DNA of 8,632 bases from Methanobacterium sp. (GTDB taxonomy: Archaea > Methanobacteriota > Methanobacteria > Methanobacteriales > Methanobacteriaceae), in the NCBI GenBank assembly GCA_003164415.1, contig PLTK01000241.1, forward strand, positions 15,119 to 23,750. The letters are read 5' to 3'. Within the stretch, counting starts at the first letter, position 1, and each line of letters opens with the position of its first letter. Made by a program: the position numbers and the translations under genes. Positions 6,016-8,632 of this stretch are shown here, piece after piece. The notes beneath the pieces were generated by a model. It did not search any database and had not been told where the DNA came from. It saw only the letters and a list, made by a program, of their open reading frames with translations.

Positions 6016-6024
6016 TATTATATA
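6016..6024 (+). promoter_or_regulatory. TATA box of the hydrolase transcript
   Basis: TATTATATA after CAAACA. The expected start, about 25 bases downstream near 6045, would leave a leader of about 80 bases before the hydrolase and about 20 bases before the leader ORF at 6065. Confidence 0.4.
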
Positions 6025-6064
6025 GAAATTGAAGCCCGTTCAAATCTATGGAATGGGGTAAAAA

Positions 6065-6094
6065 ATGGAAATAAATATAACAACAAAGGGATAA
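6065..6094 (+). CDS. Possible nine-codon leader ORF
   Basis: ATG at 6065 is preceded by GGGGT (6055-6059) with five bases between, then reads MEINITTKG and stops. It is out of frame with the hydrolase that starts 31 bases after its stop. The hydrolase itself has only a weak site (AAGTGAT, 6115-6121). This may be a translated upstream ORF controlling the hydrolase by reinitiation, or a chance ORF. No function can be read from the peptide. Confidence 0.3.
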   Translation: MEINITTKG

Positions 6095-6125
6095 TCATTT
6101 AACATCATATATTAAGTGATAAAAA

Positions 6126-6875
6126 ATGCGATATATAACATCTAAAAAAAGATTAATTTTGTTAATAATATTAGCAGTTTTAATTGCGGGAGTTGCTTAT
6201 TTTGTATACTACGTATCAGATTATTCACATGCAGATAGTAATGCACTAGCTGCCTTATCTTCAACAGGATCTTATAATGTTGTTGATAACTCCAATTCTA
6301 TAACATTTACACCTACTGTGAATAAAAGTTCAATTGGAATAATATTTTACCCTGGAGCTTTGGTTCAACCCGAAGCATATTCCGTTATTGCATCTAAGCT
6401 GGCTATGAATGGTTATACTATAATAATAGTCAAAATGCCATTTAATTTGGCAGTTTTTGGGACTAACAAAGCAGATGATGTTATAGCCAAACATCCTGAA
6501 ATATCTACTTGGGTTATAGGTGGGCATTCATTAGGTGGGGTTTTTGCATCAGATTATGCTGTAAACCATCAGGATAAAATTAAGGGTGTAATATATCTTG
6601 CAGCATATCCAGATACAAATGCTTCAAATGCTACCTTTAAAGGATTGTTTATCAGAGGTTCTCTGGATGGGCTTGCAACAAGTACTCAAATATCAGACAA
6701 TATCAATAAATTCCCGGTAAATACAACATTTATAACCATACCCGGTGGAAATCATGCAAACTTTGGAAATTACGGAGCTCAGAAAGGAGATAATAATAGT
6801 ACTATTACTATACAAGAACAACAGAATTTGACTGTGAATTATATACTTACATTTCTTAAAAATCTCAATAAATAG
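6126..6875 (+). CDS. Membrane-anchored alpha/beta hydrolase
   Basis: A 249-residue protein with one N-terminal membrane segment (about 9-30) after basic residues, so the catalytic domain should face outside. The alpha/beta hydrolase fold runs from about 68 to the end: strand and oxyanion region IGIIFYPGALVQPEAY (70-85), nucleophile elbow GGHSLGG with Ser135, acid Asp181 in RGSLDGLA, and His210 in PGGNHANFGNYGAQ. All three catalytic residues are present and ordered normally. This matches the Abhydrolase_5 / dienelactone-hydrolase-like group often annotated carboxymethylenebutenolidase; the true substrate is unknown. Seven N-x-S/T sequons (N66, N165, N168, N199, N223, N224, N234) all lie beyond the membrane segment, consistent with N-glycosylation at the cell surface. 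Start ATG 6126 has AAGTGAT five bases before it. It diverges from hsp20 and is transcribed behind a possible nine-codon leader ORF. Confidence 0.88.
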   Translation: MRYITSKKRLILLIILAVLIAGVAYFVYYVSDYSHADSNALAALSSTGSYNVVDNSNSITFTPTVNKSSIGIIFYPGALVQPEAYSVIASKLAMNGYTIIIVKMPFNLAVFGTNKADDVIAKHPEISTWVIGGHSLGGVFASDYAVNHQDKIKGVIYLAAYPDTNASNATFKGLFIRGSLDGLATSTQISDNINKFPVNTTFITIPGGNHANFGNYGAQKGDNNSTITIQEQQNLTVNYILTFLKNLNK

Positions 6876-6898
6876 TTTATAGTTATAATTTTAACTGC

Positions 6899-6906
6899 TT
6901 TTTTTT
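6899..6906 (+). terminator. T8 tract after the hydrolase gene
   Basis: Eight T residues begin 24 bases after the hydrolase stop, fitting archaeal poly-U termination. The following gene appears to have its own TATA box. Confidence 0.5.
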
Positions 6907-7010
6907 ATTACGAATTTTGTAAATTAATTGATTTTATGAATTCTTATAATATAATTGCAGAGTGAGTTATCTTCAATAACATGGTTTTTACTTTCTATAG
7001 AGTGGAAAAA

Positions 7011-7018
7011 CATATAAT
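7011..7018 (+). promoter_or_regulatory. TATA box of the PsbP-like gene
   Basis: CATATAAT follows GGAAAAA, which suits a BRE. A start near 7040 would give a leader of about 27 bases to the TTG at 7067. A small inverted repeat GTTAT-CTTCA-ATAAC lies upstream at 6966-6980 and may be chance. Confidence 0.4.
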
Positions 7019-7053
7019 TCTCTTTAAACAAAATATAGACTAATAAAATTAAT

Positions 7054-7059
7054 GGGGGT
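7054..7059 (+). promoter_or_regulatory. Ribosome binding site that favours a TTG start
   Basis: GGGGGT overlaps the ATG at 7052 and therefore cannot serve it, but it stands exactly seven bases before TTG 7067. That is the same sequence and spacing as at the aldo/keto reductase gene. Confidence 0.55.
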
Positions 7060-7066
7060 TATAAAT

Positions 7067-7585
7067 TTGGATAGAGATCAATACTTGTTACCGGGAATAA
7101 TAATATTAGTTGTTATTGTTGTATTGGTGATAGCACTGTCATTCTCGGGAAATAATAATTTTAACATGGGAACAGTATCATTCGAATATCCCAACACATG
7201 GTCACAGGAAAATGTGGTTGGTAATTTCACTAATGATACAATATATTCACAAGTAACTTTAACAACAAACTATGCTGGTTCAAATGGAACAAGTCAACCG
7301 GCTTATATCCTGATTCAAATGCAACAAAAATCTAAGGGTACACTCAATCTTCCAAGTACCAATACCATAGTTACCAATACATCAAACTCTTCTGTTGCAT
7401 CTACATCAGTTAACAACATCACTGCAACACAGATAGGAAGTTTTGGTACCAATATAGCAACAAAATATACAGTTATAGATAAAAACAACTTCTATTACAT
7501 AGTATCTTATATTGCACCAATATCCAATTTCAATCAAACAGAGAGCTCATACAACAACATTTTAACTTCATTAAAACTCAGTTAA
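7067..7585 (+). CDS. PsbP-like surface protein, membrane-anchored
   Basis: A 172-residue protein with a short charged start (MDRDQ), one hydrophobic segment (about 8-26) and an outward-facing domain. The segment FNMGTVSFEYPNTWSQ (32-47) and the closing NFYYIVSYIAP...YNNILTSLKL pattern resemble archaeal PsbP-related proteins of Methanobacteriaceae, in which F/Y-x-Y-P-x-x-W opens the fold and a ..IL.S.K. helix ends it. The function of this group is not known. The domain is very rich in Ser, Thr and Asn, with seven N-x-S/T sequons (NFT, NDT, NGT, NTS, NSS, NIT, NQT), pointing to a glycosylated cell-surface location. No cysteine or catalytic motif is seen. TTG at 7067 is chosen over ATG 7052 because GGGGGT (7054-7059) overlaps the ATG and lies seven bases before the TTG; the ATG would add five residues. 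Confidence 0.7.
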   Translation: MDRDQYLLPGIIILVVIVVLVIALSFSGNNNFNMGTVSFEYPNTWSQENVVGNFTNDTIYSQVTLTTNYAGSNGTSQPAYILIQMQQKSKGTLNLPSTNTIVTNTSNSSVASTSVNNITATQIGSFGTNIATKYTVIDKNNFYYIVSYIAPISNFNQTESSYNNILTSLKLS

Positions 7586-7600
7586 CATTATATTCCCTTC

Positions 7601-7607
7601 TTTTTTT
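7601..7607 (+). terminator. T7 tract after the PsbP-like gene
   Basis: TTCCCTTC followed by seven T residues, 15 bases after the stop, is a typical archaeal termination tract. Bases 7608-7750 show no gene. Confidence 0.45.
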
Positions 7608-7793
7608 AAATCCATATGAATTATAAAATGCCATACTTAGTTAGATTATAAAGTTTTTATTAGTCATAAACAGAGTTATTACATAAACACCCAAACCATT
7701 GTTTAAAAAATTCTCACAATCACAATAATACATATCTGTTCTCTATACTAACATACTATAAATGAATGTAACCGTTTTAGAAGAAAGGTAAAC

Positions 7794-8234
7794 ATGGACT
7801 TAATAACAAGTATTTTAGCTGTTTTCGGAGCCAGTATATTAGAGTTGTGGTTAGGAATTCCTCTAGGCTTTTTTCTAAATTTAAACCCTGTGTTAATAGT
7901 CATCATATCATCAGCAGGTTCAATTTTATCTGTTTATCTAGTTATAATGCTCGGAGAGGGTATTAGAAAATGGTTTATAAAATGGCGTTATGGAGACCAG
8001 TCGATTAAAAAAGGTAGAATTCACGATATTTGGGATAAATATGGCATAATAGGTTTGGGATTATTATCACCACTACTTTTTGGAGCACCCCTTGGGGCAG
8101 CACTGGGTATTGGAATTGGAGCGTCTAGATATAGATTATTATTCTGGATGTCGATTGGAATAGTTATTTGGAGCATTTTTTTAACATCAGCAGGATTTTT
8201 TGGTTTAATGGGTATTAAATCAGTTGTTAAATGA
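7794..8234 (+). CDS. Small multidrug export family membrane protein (COG2426 / PF06695)
   Basis: A 146-residue integral membrane protein with about four helices (3-25, 32-54, 84-108, 112-138). The family pattern is clear: GASILELWLGIPLGF (12-26), a cytoplasmic loop with GEGIRKWFIKWRYGD (54-68) and KKGRIHDIWDKYG (72-84), then GLGLLSPLLFGAPLGAALGIGIGAS (87-111). Proteins of this family are annotated as putative small multidrug exporters and are distantly related to DedA-type proteins; transport has rarely been shown, so the name should be read loosely. ATG at 7794 follows AAAGGT (7784-7789) four bases away. ACTATAAATG at 7755-7764 could be the TATA box but would give a very short leader; another AT-rich box near 7727-7735 is possible. 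It stands alone between T-tracts, so it is likely monocistronic. Confidence 0.88.
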   Translation: MDLITSILAVFGASILELWLGIPLGFFLNLNPVLIVIISSAGSILSVYLVIMLGEGIRKWFIKWRYGDQSIKKGRIHDIWDKYGIIGLGLLSPLLFGAPLGAALGIGIGASRYRLLFWMSIGIVIWSIFLTSAGFFGLMGIKSVVK

Positions 8235-8243
8235 ATTAAACTC

Positions 8244-8273
8244 CACTAATAATTGTTTTTTAACAGATTAGTG
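8244..8273 (+). terminator. Hairpin with internal T6 after the small export protein gene
   Basis: CACTAAT (8244-8250) pairs perfectly with ATTAGTG (8267-8273); the loop contains TTGTTTTTTAACAG with a six-T run at 8256-8261. It lies 10 bases after the stop. The rest of 8274-8522 is AT-rich and gene-free, with a perfect 10-bp palindrome TCTTTAAAGA at 8429-8438. Confidence 0.45.
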
Positions 8274-8522
8274 ATTAATAAATTGGATCTGAAATCATGA
8301 TAATGTAAATATAAAATAGTTGACGTTAATTAATCTTTAAGGATATAAACCTTTAATACTCAGTTTCCCAATCCTCAATGAATTAATATGATTTGATCGA
8401 AACATTTAATAGTATAATAAGCAAACTTTCTTTAAAGAGATAAAAGTTTATGAATTAATTTATGTATTGATTTTAAAATAAATTAACATAGCACAATTAA
8501 CGTGATATAACGGTGTTTTAGA

Positions 8523-8527
8523 AGGTG
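8523..8527 (+). promoter_or_regulatory. Ribosome binding site for the TTG start of inositol-3-phosphate synthase
   Basis: AGGTG lies six bases before TTG 8534. A TAA at 8531-8533 directly precedes the TTG in frame, so no longer start is possible. Confidence 0.65.
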
Positions 8528-8533
8528 TTGTAA

Positions 8534-8632
8534 TTGGAGAAGATAAAAGTAGCGATAATCGGTATTGGTAATTGTGCAAGCTCACTAATACAAGGAATCC
8601 ATTATTATAAAGATAAAAATCCAGAGGAAGCC
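8534..8632 (+). CDS. ino1: Inositol-3-phosphate synthase, N-terminus only (runs off the right edge)
   Basis: Only 33 residues are visible, but they are distinctive. Strand KIKVAIIGIGNCASS (3-17) followed by LIQGIHYYK is the Rossmann NAD-binding opening of archaeal and actinobacterial myo-inositol-1-phosphate synthase, where GxGNCxSxLxxG replaces the usual GxGxxG. The enzyme converts glucose 6-phosphate to inositol 3-phosphate using bound NAD in the cytoplasm. In Methanobacteriales the product feeds archaetidylinositol lipids, so this is probably a housekeeping gene. The start is TTG at 8534 with AGGTG (8523-8527) six bases before it and an in-frame stop immediately upstream, which makes the start nearly certain. 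It lies 299 bases after the small export protein gene and needs its own promoter. The most likely TATA region is around 8470-8488 but no box stands out. Confidence 0.88.
   Translation, partial: MEKIKVAIIGIGNCASSLIQGIHYYKDKNPEEA

Noticed and set aside
7052..7066. ATG start for the PsbP-like protein five codons upstream
   Set aside because: The only purine-rich site (GGGGGT) overlaps this ATG and cannot serve it; it fits TTG 7067.
1..8632. Insertion sequences, transposase genes or long direct repeats
   Set aside because: None seen: no transposase motif, no long terminal inverted repeats and no target duplications at gene borders.

Overview
The window is AT-rich throughout and looks archaeal. 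Poly-T tracts follow several genes, TATA-like boxes sit 20-40 bases ahead of several leaders, and ribosome binding sites are of the GGTG and GGGGGT type. Gene content (inositol-phosphate synthase, a methanogen-style Fe-S aldo/keto reductase paired with a flavodoxin, a sequon-rich PsbP-like surface protein, a small multidrug-export family protein) suggests a methanogen of the Methanobacteriaceae, most likely Methanobacterium. The genus is inference; no rRNA or methanogenesis gene is present to prove it.

Layout. (1) Bases 2-643: the 3' part of a gene running in from the left edge, carrying two rhodanese domains and probably the tail of a metallo-beta-lactamase/rhodanese sulfur-transfer protein. 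(2) 720-1208: a TspO/MBR membrane protein. (3) On the minus strand, 2894-2277 encodes a GyrI-like protein and 2104-1421 an AlkD-family DNA alkylation repair protein. (4) Divergent from these, 3099-3584 (flavodoxin) and 3666-4901 (Fe-S aldo/keto reductase) form a likely redox pair behind a TATA box and an 18-bp operator that closely resembles TetR/FadR-type sites. (5) 4902-5274 has no intact gene but holds what looks like a decayed FolK-like (HPPK) reading frame. (6) 5874-5275 minus: an Hsp20 with a long charged N-terminal arm. (7) 6126-6875 and 7067-7585: a membrane-anchored alpha/beta hydrolase and a PsbP-like protein, both predicted to face outward and rich in N-glycosylation sequons. A nine-codon leader ORF precedes the hydrolase. 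(8) 7794-8234: a small multidrug-export family membrane protein. (9) From 8534 to the right edge: the N-terminus of inositol-3-phosphate synthase, starting with TTG.

How they fit together. Much of the window reads as stress and housekeeping accessory content: sulfur transfer, porphyrin/oxidative-stress-linked TspO, defence against DNA alkylators (GyrI-like plus AlkD), a small heat-shock protein, and a flavin/Fe-S redox pair that seems repressor-controlled. The most interesting hypotheses are the GyrI-like/AlkD pair as a two-layer defence against alkylating genotoxins, and the TetR-type operator lying over the expected transcription start of the flavodoxin gene. Most genes look monocistronic or in pairs; there is no single large operon.
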